From the NCBI GenBank assembly GCA_938083445.1, contig CALKCP010000011.1:85517-149516 (forward strand): a DNA stretch of 64,000 nt. The letters are read 5' to 3'. Made by a program: the position numbers and the translations under genes. Below the pieces are notes generated by a model. It was not told where the DNA came from. It saw only the letters and a program-made list of their open reading frames with translations, and searched no databases. Shown piece by piece: positions 37,573-45,521 of this stretch (position 1 is the stretch's first letter; every line of letters starts with the position of its first letter). The stretch comes from an uncultured Ulvibacter sp. GTDB taxonomy: Bacteria; Bacteroidota; Bacteroidia; Flavobacteriales; Flavobacteriaceae.

Positions 37573-38790
37573 TTACTCTGCTTCTTTTTTCTGAAGCAGG
37601 GCCATGTAAAAACCATCAAATTCTGAGATACTTGGAAGTATCTTTTGATCTTTTGTCATTGTAAAATCTTGTCCAGCTTCTCGTTTTAAGAATGCCTTTA
37701 CTTGCTTTTCATTTTCCGAAGGTAAAATCGAGCAAGTAGCATATACCATTTGACCTCCAGGTTTTACCATTCGCGAGTAGGAATCTAATATTTCAACCTG
37801 TGTTGCTCTTATCTTGTCTAAAAATTCGGGTTCTAATTTCCATTTTGCATCCGGATTCCTTCTTAAAACTCCAAGACCTGAACAAGGTGCATCGATTAAT
37901 AGTTTATCAGCTTTCCCAATTAACTTTTTAATTGCCTTGCTCGAATCAATAACCCTGGTTTCAATGTTGTGAATTCCGTTTCTTCGAGCCCTTCTTTTTA
38001 GCTCAGTTAATTTATTTGCATAAATATCCATAGAAACAACTTGACCCTTATTTTCCATTAATGAGGCGATATGAAGGCTTTTACCTCCAGCGCCAGCGCA
38101 GACATCAATAATGCGCATTCCTGGTTTGGGATCTAAAAGTTGCGCCACCTTTTGAGAAGAGGCATCTTGTACTTCAAACCAACCATTCTGAAAAGCATCT
38201 GTGACAAAAACATTAGCCCTTTCTACTAATTTAAGTGCATGAGGATATCCTTTTATAGTTTCCGTTTGGATCTCTGCTTCCGATAATTTGGCTTGAACTT
38301 CCTCTAAAGTTGCTTTTAGCGGGTTTACTCTTAAGATGACGGAGGCTTGTTTGTTTAGAGCGGCAATTTCCTTATCCCATTTTTTTCCTAGTTCTTTTTC
38401 CCCAAGTTCGTCTAACCAATCGGGAATAGACTCACGTAATTTTCTAATTTTAGACAATTCATCAAACCTTCCTTTGATGCGCCGCGTTGGAGTCGCTTCA
38501 AATTGCGGCCAGTCTGGAATTTGAATCCCATGTAAAGTGGCCCAAACCGTAAACATTCTGAATAGGTTGCCACGGTCAAAGGGTTCTTTAACCTCTGCAA
38601 TTTCTGCATATAGACGCTTCCATCGCACAATGTCATAGGTGGTTTCAGCAATAAAACTCCTATCACGGGCCCCCCAGCGCTTATCTCTTTTTAGTGTGTT
38701 TCTTAATACTTTGTCAGCTTGTTTCTTTTCATTGAAGATATCATGAAGAGCATCTATTGAAGCAAATACTAAATTACGGTGTAATTTCAT
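37573..38790 (-). CDS. RsmB/NOP2-family rRNA cytosine-C5 methyltransferase
   Basis: SAM-dependent methyltransferase of 405 aa, cytoplasmic, expected to make m5C in rRNA (RsmB-like position C967 by analogy). SAM-binding motif I is DVCAGAGGKSLHIASL; the proline-cysteine motif is DAPCSGLGVLRRNPDAKW; the second catalytic cysteine is in ATCSILPSENEKQV. I use the ATG at 38790 (MKLHRNLVFAS); a longer frame from 38931 would overlap the divergent BNR gene and adds 47 unrelated residues. A NusB-like N-terminal part is short and diverged. The family is secure; the exact rRNA target is not shown by sequence. Confidence 0.92.
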   Translation of the reverse strand: MKLHRNLVFASIDALHDIFNEKKQADKVLRNTLKRDKRWGARDRSFIAETTYDIVRWKRLYAEIAEVKEPFDRGNLFRMFTVWATLHGIQIPDWPQFEATPTRRIKGRFDELSKIRKLRESIPDWLDELGEKELGKKWDKEIAALNKQASVILRVNPLKATLEEVQAKLSEAEIQTETIKGYPHALKLVERANVFVTDAFQNGWFEVQDASSQKVAQLLDPKPGMRIIDVCAGAGGKSLHIASLMENKGQVVSMDIYANKLTELKRRARRNGIHNIETRVIDSSKAIKKLIGKADKLLIDAPCSGLGVLRRNPDAKWKLEPEFLDKIRATQVEILDSYSRMVKPGGQMVYATCSILPSENEKQVKAFLKREAGQDFTMTKDQKILPSISEFDGFYMALLQKKEAE

Positions 38791-38808
38791 TTTTAATTTA
38801 TTGGGATG

Positions 38809-38840
38809 CAAAGGTATCATAATAGCAATGAATACTTTTG
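38809..38840. promoter_or_regulatory. Divergent promoter -7 elements (rRNA methyltransferase and BNR lipoprotein)
   Basis: Minus-strand TACCTTTG at 38816-38809 lies 19 bp before the methyltransferase start; plus-strand TACTTTTG at 38833-38840 lies 24 bp before the BNR gene. Both match TAnnTTTG. Good TTG elements at the -33 distance are not apparent for either. Confidence 0.5.
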
Positions 38841-38863
38841 TTACTTTTAACAAAAAATAATAA

Positions 38864-39907
38864 ATGCGATATTTCTTTCTACTTTTAAGTGTTTTCTTGT
38901 GTGTATCATGTAATCTAAGCACTGCACCCAATTACAAATCTTTAAGCATTGAACAGGTGTTTACTGATAGTCTAAGCATACGGGCAATAGCTCCTGTTGA
39001 TTCCGAAAGGGTTTGGTTTGCGGCGAATTCGGGCGTAGTTGGGTTTATAGAAAAGGCGGTTCCAAAACTTGCCACTATTAGGTACGAGGATTCTTTGTTG
39101 CATTTTAGGTCGATAGCGGTGACCAAAGACGCTGTTTTTGTGCTGAGCATAGCCAACCCTGGCGTCTTATATAAAATAGCTGTGAGTGGGAATGAAGCCA
39201 ATAGTGCTGAGAAAGTATACCTAGAAAAAGGAGAAAAAGTTTTTTATGATTCGATGGCATTTTTTAATTCTGATGAAGGTATTGCAATGGGTGACCCAGT
39301 TGCGAATTGCTTATCGATAATTATAACGAGGAATGGGGGTGATACTTGGGAAAAATTGGATTGTGGAGGCCTGCCTGCAGTAGAGGCTGGTGAAGCAGCC
39401 TTTGCAGCAAGTAACTCTAACATTGCTATTTTCAAAGATCAAGTCTGGATTGCCAGTGGAGGTAAAAGAGCCCGGATTTTTTACTCAGGCGATAAGGGGA
39501 GGACATGGGAAGTGTTTAACACACCTATTTTGCAAGGAAAAGCAATGACAGGAATTTATAGTATTGATTTTTTTGACGAAAATATAGGCATTGTTTTTGG
39601 CGGTGATTGGGACAATAAAGCTTTTAATGAAGGTAATAAGGCCATAACCAAGGATGGCGGAAAAACATGGAACTTGTTAAGTAATGGGAAAGGTCCCGGA
39701 TATAGGTCTTCAGTAAAATTTTTACCTGGCAGTAATGGTCAGGGAATTGTTGCCGTTGGGTCTCCAGGTATTTCTTATAGCCGAGATCAAGGTGCAAATT
39801 GGGTTGAGCTTTCTAAGGAAGGATTTTATACTATTGAATTTGTGAATGACAGCATCGCTTTTGCTTCAGGCCGAAATAAAATTTCAAAATTGACTTTCAA
39901 AGAATAA
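38864..39907 (+). CDS. BNR/Asp-box lipoprotein (YCF48-like propeller)
   Basis: Predicted lipoprotein of 347 aa; the signal ends CVSC (C16), a relaxed Bacteroidota lipobox. Asp-box motifs ITRNGGDTWEKL, YSGDKGRTWEVFN, ITKDGGKTWNLLS and YSRDQGANWVELS suggest a propeller of about seven blades, like YCF48/photosystem II assembly factor-type proteins. Homologs in flavobacteria are often labelled oxidoreductase, but no cofactor site is visible and I do not support that name. It ends 1 bp from the convergent Spy-like gene, with no recognisable terminator between them. Its binding partner is unknown. Confidence 0.8.
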   Translation: MRYFFLLLSVFLCVSCNLSTAPNYKSLSIEQVFTDSLSIRAIAPVDSERVWFAANSGVVGFIEKAVPKLATIRYEDSLLHFRSIAVTKDAVFVLSIANPGVLYKIAVSGNEANSAEKVYLEKGEKVFYDSMAFFNSDEGIAMGDPVANCLSIIITRNGGDTWEKLDCGGLPAVEAGEAAFAASNSNIAIFKDQVWIASGGKRARIFYSGDKGRTWEVFNTPILQGKAMTGIYSIDFFDENIGIVFGGDWDNKAFNEGNKAITKDGGKTWNLLSNGKGPGYRSSVKFLPGSNGQGIVAVGSPGISYSRDQGANWVELSKEGFYTIEFVNDSIAFASGRNKISKLTFKE

Positions 39908-39908
39908 C

Positions 39909-40343
39909 TTATTTTTTTTTATCCTTTCCTTTGTATCGTTTTAACAACCTTCGCTTAAAATCGTTTTCAGCCTTTCGAAGTTGAATTATTTTGTTTGGTG
40001 GAAGAACTTTCCTAAGATTTGAGATCAACTCTTGTTGTAGCAGTAAAGATTCAGATTCAATTTGTAGCCATCTGTCAATTAGTATATTCGCTTCTTCATC
40101 GGTTAAGTCTTCCGTCACGTCTCTTAATTTAGATGCAACCTCGCGACCCTCCGATAGGCGTAACTTCGTTCTTTTTGAATCATACTCATTATAGACAGGC
40201 CAAAACTTTTCTGCCTCAGAGGGTGTTAGTGACAGCTCTTGTGTAATATAAGCTGTTTTGAGAGTTCTAATTTTTTCAAATCGATCTGGTTGAGCAATAA
40301 GCCCAGTGCTAGCAAAAAACAGGATTATAATAATTTTTTTCAT
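39909..40343 (-). CDS. Periplasmic Spy/LTxxQ-like sensor associated with the ECF sigma factor
   Basis: Exported helical protein of 144 aa; signal peptide ends GLIAQ. The mature part has LSLTPSEAEKFWPVYNEYD and a long charged coiled region ending KRYKGKDKKK. Such small proteins accompany ECF sigma operons in Bacteroidota and are annotated as sensors of ECF-type sigma factors; they resemble the CpxP/Spy group that binds misfolded proteins. It is the third gene of the sigma / anti-sigma operon, 2 bp after the anti-sigma gene. A role in envelope-stress sensing is inferred from context. Confidence 0.82.
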   Translation of the reverse strand: MKKIIIILFFASTGLIAQPDRFEKIRTLKTAYITQELSLTPSEAEKFWPVYNEYDSKRTKLRLSEGREVASKLRDVTEDLTDEEANILIDRWLQIESESLLLQQELISNLRKVLPPNKIIQLRKAENDFKRRLLKRYKGKDKKK

Positions 40344-40345
40344 AT

Positions 40346-40846
40346 TTATTCTATTAAAAAGGTTTCTTCAATTCGGTTTTCCAATAAATAATTTTCTAAA
40401 GATTCTTCAGAAAAGATATTGCTTTCTAAATCTATATTTACGATGTCTTCATCATCTAATAATGCTAAAACTTCATAACTCTTGAGGTCTATAAATCCTT
40501 CATCGATATAATTCTCTATTGATGAAGTTTTAATTGAATCTATCTGCTTTACGATACTTTTATTGCTATAAAAAACGGATACAATGATAGCAAAGCAAGC
40601 GGCCACAGCCGAAACGTAAACCAGCGTTTTTCTTGAATTTAAACCGATTACACTTTTAGGTTTTTCGTCAAAATTCAACGTTTGGAGAACAACAGTTTCC
40701 ACATTTTCAAAGTATCCAACAGGCGCAATAAAACCGGTATCCTTGGGTAAGACTTCTAAGTCAATTTCATTACATATACGTTCTTCCAAAGTATCGAAAT
40801 AATGCGCTGGGACTTTAAATCCGGTTTTGTGTTTTTGTTCGTTCAC
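40346..40846 (-). CDS. Single-span membrane protein, probable anti-sigma factor
   Basis: Protein of 166 aa with one hydrophobic segment near residues 75-93 (VYVSAVAACFAIIVSVFY), a cytoplasmic N-terminal half with the repeated pattern F-x-x-P-x-x-Y-F-D/E (FKVPAHYFDTLE, FIAPVGYFENVE), and an acidic periplasmic C-terminal half (LDDEDIVNIDLESNIF). Position directly between the ECF sigma gene (21 bp upstream) and the Spy-like gene (2 bp downstream) suggests it holds the sigma factor at the membrane. No zinc-binding anti-sigma (ZAS) motif is seen. The assignment rests on topology and context. Confidence 0.75.
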   Translation of the reverse strand: MNEQKHKTGFKVPAHYFDTLEERICNEIDLEVLPKDTGFIAPVGYFENVETVVLQTLNFDEKPKSVIGLNSRKTLVYVSAVAACFAIIVSVFYSNKSIVKQIDSIKTSSIENYIDEGFIDLKSYEVLALLDDEDIVNIDLESNIFSEESLENYLLENRIEETFLIE

Positions 40847-40867
40847 TTTCTTTGGACTTTTTATTTA

Positions 40868-41440
40868 TTAAAAAGTTTTATTCGCTATTAAACTCATTTC
40901 ATTCGCCTTGATATAGGCTGTTACTTTCTTAACTGCAATATGATAACTGCTTTTTAACCCTCCAACAGAAGTCTCTAGTATAGTAGAAAGTTCATCAAAT
41001 GTATGCTCCTCAAAATATTTCATTGAAAATATAAGTCGCTGTCGTTGGGGGAGGGTTGCGATTGCTTTCTGTAATACCATTTGAATCGCATCGCCTTCAA
41101 AGTAAACATCACTTTCCAGATTATAAATAGCTTTGTGGTGATATTCTTCTATTGTAACCTTCGCCATTTTGGCTCTTTTATTAATAAATGTAATGGATTC
41201 GTTTGTTGCAATTCTATACATCCAAGTATGCAATTTGCTATCCCCCTTGAATGACTTAATATTTCTAAAAATCTTTATAAATGTATTTTGCAGAACATCG
41301 TCCGTATCATTATGATCAATAACAATTTTACGTATTTGCCAGTATAGACGTTCTTTATATTGAGAGACTAAGGTTCGAAAAGCAACTTCCTTTCCCGTAT
41401 CAGACTTTAAAGCTTTTACTAATAATTGTTCTTCTGTCAC
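40868..41440 (-). CDS. ECF-type RNA polymerase sigma factor
   Basis: Group IV sigma factor of 190 aa. Region 2 is visible as DTDDVLQNTFIKIFRNIKSF and LHTWMYRIATNESITFINK; region 4 as ATLPQRQRLIFSMKYFEEHTFDELS with the DNA-reading helix TSVGGLKSSYHIAVKKV. It heads a three-gene operon with an anti-sigma-like membrane protein and a Spy-like sensor, pointing to an envelope-stress module that regulates itself. Its promoter was not recognised by the housekeeping consensus, which would fit autoregulation. The 500-bp gap upstream holds the small-RNA candidates. Confidence 0.93.
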   Translation of the reverse strand: MTEEQLLVKALKSDTGKEVAFRTLVSQYKERLYWQIRKIVIDHNDTDDVLQNTFIKIFRNIKSFKGDSKLHTWMYRIATNESITFINKRAKMAKVTIEEYHHKAIYNLESDVYFEGDAIQMVLQKAIATLPQRQRLIFSMKYFEEHTFDELSTILETSVGGLKSSYHIAVKKVTAYIKANEMSLIANKTF

Positions 41441-41567
41441 AAATGGATGTGTTTGTTACTAGGACTAAGGTAGTCTGAAAAGGTTTAATTATCATTTTAG
41501 TAGTCAATAAAGTTAAATATCATCGACAAAACGCACTAATTAACGATTAAAGTTAAATAAAATTTTT

Positions 41568-41588
41568 TTGTAGGAAAAAATTAGTTAC
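41568..41588 (+). repeat. Short repeat upstream of sRNA candidate 1 (copy 1)
   Basis: TTGTAGGAAAAAATTAGTTAC; near copy at 41724-41743 (TTGTAGGAAAAATAAGTAAC). Both precede a candidate small-RNA unit, so the element may be a regulator site or a trace of tandem duplication. Confidence 0.5.
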
Positions 41589-41598
41589 TTTTGTCTTG

Positions 41599-41688
41599 TA
41601 CTAATTAATATGTGCTTTTGTTTTAAGCCCCAAGTTATGTACAAATTCAATAAAAACGGACTTAAGCGGGGGCTAGTCCGTTTTTTTT
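41599..41688 (+). ncRNA. Candidate small RNA 1
   Basis: Predicted transcript of about 90 nt in the noncoding gap between the ECF operon and the msbA operon. TACTTTTG at 41586-41593 fits the -7 element, though the TTG at 41568-41570 is only 15 nt away, which is short. The RNA would carry AGCCCCAAG (41626-41634) and end at a strong terminator (stem 41652-41685). The terminator loop contains GGGGGCT (41668-41674), complementary to the upstream AGCCCC, so a pseudoknot or alternative fold is possible. No open reading frame of note. Support is structural only. Confidence 0.5.
41652..41688 (+). terminator. Intrinsic terminator of sRNA candidate 1
   Basis: Stem AAAAACGGACT / AGTCCGTTTTT (11 bp), 12-nt loop rich in G, followed by eight T. 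No protein gene ends nearby on this strand, which is the main reason to suspect a separate small transcript. Confidence 0.85.
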
Positions 41689-41723
41689 ATGCAATGAATC
41701 CAACTTTTTTCTTGACAACATAC

Positions 41724-41743
41724 TTGTAGGAAAAATAAGTAAC
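41724..41743 (+). repeat. Short repeat upstream of sRNA candidate 2 (copy 2)
   Basis: TTGTAGGAAAAATAAGTAAC, near copy of 41568-41588. It lies 54 bp upstream of the -33 element of candidate 2, unlike copy 1 which overlaps the promoter of candidate 1. Confidence 0.5.
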
Positions 41744-41796
41744 ATCGCAATTAAATATCGATAAAATACATATTTTTAAGATAAAGTGTTAAAAAA

Positions 41797-41828
41797 TTTG
41801 TGAACTCCGCAAAAAAAGTATATATTTG
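41797..41828 (+). promoter_or_regulatory. Promoter of sRNA candidate 2
   Basis: TTTG at 41797-41800, 20-nt spacer, TATATTTG at 41821-41828: both elements match the Bacteroidota housekeeping consensus. No start codon with a sizeable frame follows before the terminator at 41892. Confidence 0.75.
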
Positions 41829-41833
41829 TACCA

Positions 41834-41928
41834 GACTTAATAACCTTGTGTTAATGAGAAATCGGTATGAGCCCCAATTGTACTGATTTCGAAAAAAAAG
41901 AGCGGTTCCCCAACCGCTCTTTTTTTTT
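41834..41928 (+). ncRNA. Candidate small RNA 2
   Basis: Predicted transcript of about 95 nt from the consensus promoter at 41797-41828 to the terminator ending near 41928. It contains a 9-bp hairpin (AAATCGGTA 41859-41867 with TACTGATTT 41881-41889, one G-U pair) whose 13-nt loop displays AGCCCCAA, a motif shared with candidate 1, and then the terminator with a CCCC loop. Exposed C-rich loops are typical of RNAs that pair with targets or proteins. It has no frame of note. It is not recognised as 6S, tmRNA, SRP or RNase P. Confidence 0.6.
41892..41927. terminator. Bidirectional intrinsic terminator (msbA operon and sRNA candidate 2)
   Basis: Perfect stem of 16 bp (A-run + GAGCGGTT / AACCGCTC + T-run) around CCCC. 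It lies 16 bp past the stop of the minus-strand ABC transporter gene and would also end candidate RNA 2 on the plus strand. Confidence 0.9.
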
Positions 41929-41942
41929 ATAGAAAAATTTGA

Positions 41943-43766
41943 TTACGCTAAAGATTGCATTTCTACCAAGTTATAATACACCCCTTTTTTGTCGAGTAGC
42001 TCATGGTGTTTACCTATTTCAACAATCTCACCTTTTGATAAAACAACAATAGTATCTGCTTTTTGAATTGTAGACAGTCTATGGGCGATCACAATGGAAG
42101 TTCGATTCTTCATCATATTCTCTAAAGCATCTTGCACAAGTCTTTCGCTTTCAGTATCGAGTGCAGAAGTTGCTTCGTCAAGTATCATTATCGGAGGGTT
42201 CTTGAGAACAGCTCTCGCGATACTTAAGCGTTGTTTCTGTCCGCCACTGAGTTTATTCCCACTATCCCCTATGTTGGTTTCTATTCCAAGCGGTAAGGTT
42301 TCAACAAACTCCCATGCATTTGCAATTTTTAATGCTTCAATAATTTCTTCATCGCTGGCATCCTCCTTTGCGACTTGTAAATTTCCTTTAATGGTATCGT
42401 TAAAAAGTATTGAATCTTGCGTAACTAATCCGAGTAAACCTCTCAATGATTTTTGAGTCATCTTTTTAATATTCACTCCATCAATATTGATATCTCCCTC
42501 GTTAACATCATAAAAACGAGTCACTAAATTCGCGATGGTACTTTTGCCACTTCCGCTCTGACCTACAAGTGCTACCGTGTTTCCTTTAGCCACTTTTAAA
42601 CTAAAGTTTCTCAAAACCCATTCGTCTTGGTATTTAAACGATACGTTCTCTATAGTTACACCATCCGTAAACTCCTTTTTAATTATAGCATCAGGTGCAT
42701 CCTTAATGGCCGATCTGGTTTCAAGTATTTCGAGCACTCTCTCAGCGGCCGCATTTCCCTTCTTAATATTATAGCTTGCCCTACTAATGGCCTTCGCTGG
42801 TGTTAAAATCTGATAGGCAAGTGCCATATATATAATAAACATCTCCGCGGGCAATGTTTTCTCAACTAAAACCATTTGTCCCCCATACCAAAGCAATGTA
42901 GCAATAACTACAATTCCCAAGAATTCACTTGTTGGAGAAGCGAGGTTTTGACGATTCAAAAGGGTGTTAGAAAATTTAAATAAACGGTGCGTAGATTCGT
43001 TAAACTTTTCGGTAAAAATACGCTCAGCATTGAACCCTTTTATGATTTTGAGCCCCCCAAGTGTTTCTTCCAAAATTGAAAGAAAAAAACCTTGTTCATT
43101 TTGAACCCTGTCAGAATGACTTTTTAAACTTTTTCCAATTCTTGAAATAATGAAACCTGAAAGTGGTATAAAAATGAAAACAAAGATGGTAAGCTTAAAA
43201 CTTATAATTAGCATGGCCGAGATTCCAAAAATTATAGTCAATGGTTCACGAACAAGAAGTTCTAATATCGATAAAAACGAATACTGAATTTCAAGTACAT
43301 CATTCGTAATACGAGCTATAGTATCGCCTTTCCTTTTCTCAGAATAAAAGGATACCGGGAGATCGATCGTTTTCTTGTACAAATCATTTCTTAAGTCTTT
43401 CAGAGCACCGTTTCTAAGAAATGTAATAAAGTACATTGCTAAATACCCAAACAAATTTTTAAGCAAGAACATGGTAATTACCAACACAACCATGAAAATA
43501 AGTACATCTTCGGTACCCTGATTTGCTTTTTGAGTGACAAAATAATTAAGATAATTCGTTGCATAATCCTTTGTGTCCAAAATCCCAGTCCATTGCGGTT
43601 TAATTTCAAGGCGTTTCGTTTTATCGAATAACACCGAAAGCATAGGAAATAATGAAACCATGGCTAGGGTTCCAAAAAGTGCATAAAACGCATTCGAGAT
43701 AATATTTAACCAAGCGTACCTTTTATAGGGTATGGCATAGCGAAGTATTTTTTTGAAATAATCCAT
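41943..43766 (-). CDS. MsbA-like ABC exporter (fused permease and ATPase)
   Basis: Half-transporter of 607 aa with six membrane helices in residues 15-330 and a C-terminal ATPase. Walker A is GQSGSGKST at 402-410, the signature is LSGGQKQR, and Walker B with D-loop is IMILDEATSALD, followed by the H-loop IAHRLST. The intracellular loop KTIDLPVSFYSEKRKGDTIARITNDV is typical of lipid A/lipid exporters of the MsbA/LmrA group. It is the last gene of the operon DUF4199 - GT2 - phosphohexomutase - exporter, 11 bp after the mutase. Together with the glycosyltransferase this suggests a lipid or glycolipid flipping role; the true substrate is unknown. Confidence 0.9.
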   Translation of the reverse strand: MDYFKKILRYAIPYKRYAWLNIISNAFYALFGTLAMVSLFPMLSVLFDKTKRLEIKPQWTGILDTKDYATNYLNYFVTQKANQGTEDVLIFMVVLVITMFLLKNLFGYLAMYFITFLRNGALKDLRNDLYKKTIDLPVSFYSEKRKGDTIARITNDVLEIQYSFLSILELLVREPLTIIFGISAMLIISFKLTIFVFIFIPLSGFIISRIGKSLKSHSDRVQNEQGFFLSILEETLGGLKIIKGFNAERIFTEKFNESTHRLFKFSNTLLNRQNLASPTSEFLGIVVIATLLWYGGQMVLVEKTLPAEMFIIYMALAYQILTPAKAISRASYNIKKGNAAAERVLEILETRSAIKDAPDAIIKKEFTDGVTIENVSFKYQDEWVLRNFSLKVAKGNTVALVGQSGSGKSTIANLVTRFYDVNEGDINIDGVNIKKMTQKSLRGLLGLVTQDSILFNDTIKGNLQVAKEDASDEEIIEALKIANAWEFVETLPLGIETNIGDSGNKLSGGQKQRLSIARAVLKNPPIMILDEATSALDTESERLVQDALENMMKNRTSIVIAHRLSTIQKADTIVVLSKGEIVEIGKHHELLDKKGVYYNLVEMQSLA

Positions 43767-43777
43767 TTTTGGTAGGC

Positions 43778-45487
43778 TTAACCTATATTTAGATGTGATA
43801 CAATGCTATCTATTTTTTTCTGAAGCATTTCTTTTTTTTCAGCGTTAACACTGATATAAAACTTTATTTTTGGCTCAGTTCCGCTTGGTCTGGCTGCAAT
43901 TTTACTGCCGTCTTCGGTACTATATATTAACACATTCGATAACGGAATATTCAATTTTTCAGAAAAACCTTCTTCAACGTTATAGGCTTCATTCTTCGAG
44001 TAATCTTCAATTCGTACTACCTTGCTTCCAGCAATGTCAAGATAAGGATTACTACGTAGATTTTTCATTATTTCTGAAATTTCTTCGGCACCTCTTTTTC
44101 CTTTTTTGACTACTGAAATTAGATGTTCTTTATAATATCCAACTTCCTTGTAGATATTTTGAAGGTACGCATATATGCCACTTCCTTTCTCCTTTTGAAT
44201 AGCGGCTATCTCACAAGCCAATAGGGTAGCGGTCACCGCGTCTTTATCTCTAACAAAGTCACCAACCATATAGCCGAAACTTTCTTCACCACCACCAATA
44301 AGTTCAAGTTCAGGAAAATCCTTTACCATTTTGGCAATCCATTTAAACCCTGTCAAGCCTTCCTTATATTCAACGTCAAATTTCTCAGCAATTTTCTTGA
44401 TCAACGGTGTTGATACAATGGTAGACGCAACAAATTGTTTTCCGTTTAATTTATGCTGTTTTTGCCATTGTTCCAACAGAAAATAGGTTTTGAAAGCCAT
44501 TGCCTGATTTCCATTTAGAATGGTCATTTCCCCATTTTCATTTCGAACAGCAATACCAAGTCGGTCGCAATCAGGGTCGGTTCCAATAACAATATCGGCT
44601 TGTGTTTTTTCTGCCAATTCCATTGCCATTTTAAGCGCATCAGGCTCTTCTGGGTTTGGAGACTTGACTGTTGGGAAATCACCGTCTGGTACTGCTTGTT
44701 CCGCTACAATATGTACATCTTTATATCCTGCATCTTCTAATACCTTCGGAATCATCGTGATCGAAGTCCCGTGCAGGGAGGTAAAAACTATTTTTAAATT
44801 GTCTTTGGCTTCTTGTTTCACATCAAAACTTCCATTTTTTATAGATGCTTTGGCAAAGGCGTTGTCAACTTCAGTATCAATAAGGTTGATTAGAGAATCG
44901 TTTGCTTCAAATGCAACATCGGTATAATCTAAAGAGTTAATCTCAGAAATTATTTCATGATCTTGAGGCGGAACAAGTTGTCCACCATCCTCCCAATACA
45001 CTTTGTATCCATTGTATTCTGGAGGATTGTGCGAAGCGGTTAAAACGATCCCACATTGACATCCTAGATGTCTTACAGCGAATGAAAGCTCTGGAGTAGC
45101 CCGTAAATCTGAAAATAAAAAGACTTGGATACCATTTGCGGAGAATACATCGGCCACGACTTTCGCCAATTCTTTACTGTTGTGTCTGCAATCGTATGCT
45201 ATAGCTACTTTAACAGGTTGATTTGAAAACTGGCGTAGTAAATAGTTGGATAGTCCCTGAGTGTTTTTACCCAAAGTGTATTTGTTAATACGGTTATCTC
45301 CAACTCCCATTATCCCTCGCATTCCACCTGTTCCAAACGCTAGATTTCTGTAAAAACTATCTTCCAATCCTTCAGGATCGCTAGCCATCATCGTTTTTAT
45401 CGTTTGTTGGGAATCTTTGTCAAAAAACGGGGTCAACCATGTATTAACACGTTCTAGGGTTTTGGGTTCTATGTAAATCATAAACAT
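43778..45487 (-). CDS. Phosphoglucomutase/phosphomannomutase family enzyme
   Basis: Alpha-D-phosphohexomutase of 569 aa interconverting hexose 1- and 6-phosphates. The phosphoserine is S152 in TASHNPPEYNGYKVYWEDGG; the Mg-binding loop is GTDPDCDRLG; the sugar loop is GGGEESFGYM; the phosphate-binding loop is RPSGTEPKIKFY. Length and the N-terminal extension match PgcA/PGM2-like enzymes. Start may be Met1 or Met3 (MIYIEPKTL). It stands 34 bp after the GT2 gene and 11 bp before the ABC exporter, so it may supply sugar phosphate for the glycosylated product of this operon. Gluco- versus mannomutase preference cannot be read from sequence. Confidence 0.94.
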   Translation of the reverse strand: MFMIYIEPKTLERVNTWLTPFFDKDSQQTIKTMMASDPEGLEDSFYRNLAFGTGGMRGIMGVGDNRINKYTLGKNTQGLSNYLLRQFSNQPVKVAIAYDCRHNSKELAKVVADVFSANGIQVFLFSDLRATPELSFAVRHLGCQCGIVLTASHNPPEYNGYKVYWEDGGQLVPPQDHEIISEINSLDYTDVAFEANDSLINLIDTEVDNAFAKASIKNGSFDVKQEAKDNLKIVFTSLHGTSITMIPKVLEDAGYKDVHIVAEQAVPDGDFPTVKSPNPEEPDALKMAMELAEKTQADIVIGTDPDCDRLGIAVRNENGEMTILNGNQAMAFKTYFLLEQWQKQHKLNGKQFVASTIVSTPLIKKIAEKFDVEYKEGLTGFKWIAKMVKDFPELELIGGGEESFGYMVGDFVRDKDAVTATLLACEIAAIQKEKGSGIYAYLQNIYKEVGYYKEHLISVVKKGKRGAEEISEIMKNLRSNPYLDIAGSKVVRIEDYSKNEAYNVEEGFSEKLNIPLSNVLIYSTEDGSKIAARPSGTEPKIKFYISVNAEKKEMLQKKIDSIVSHLNIG

Positions 45488-45521
45488 TTATTTATTTTGT
45501 AAAAATAAAGAAAGTTGGCAG

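Noticed and set aside
44520..44927. 135-aa plus-strand frame
   Set aside because: Antisense to the phosphohexomutase gene; composition reflects complement of coding sequence.
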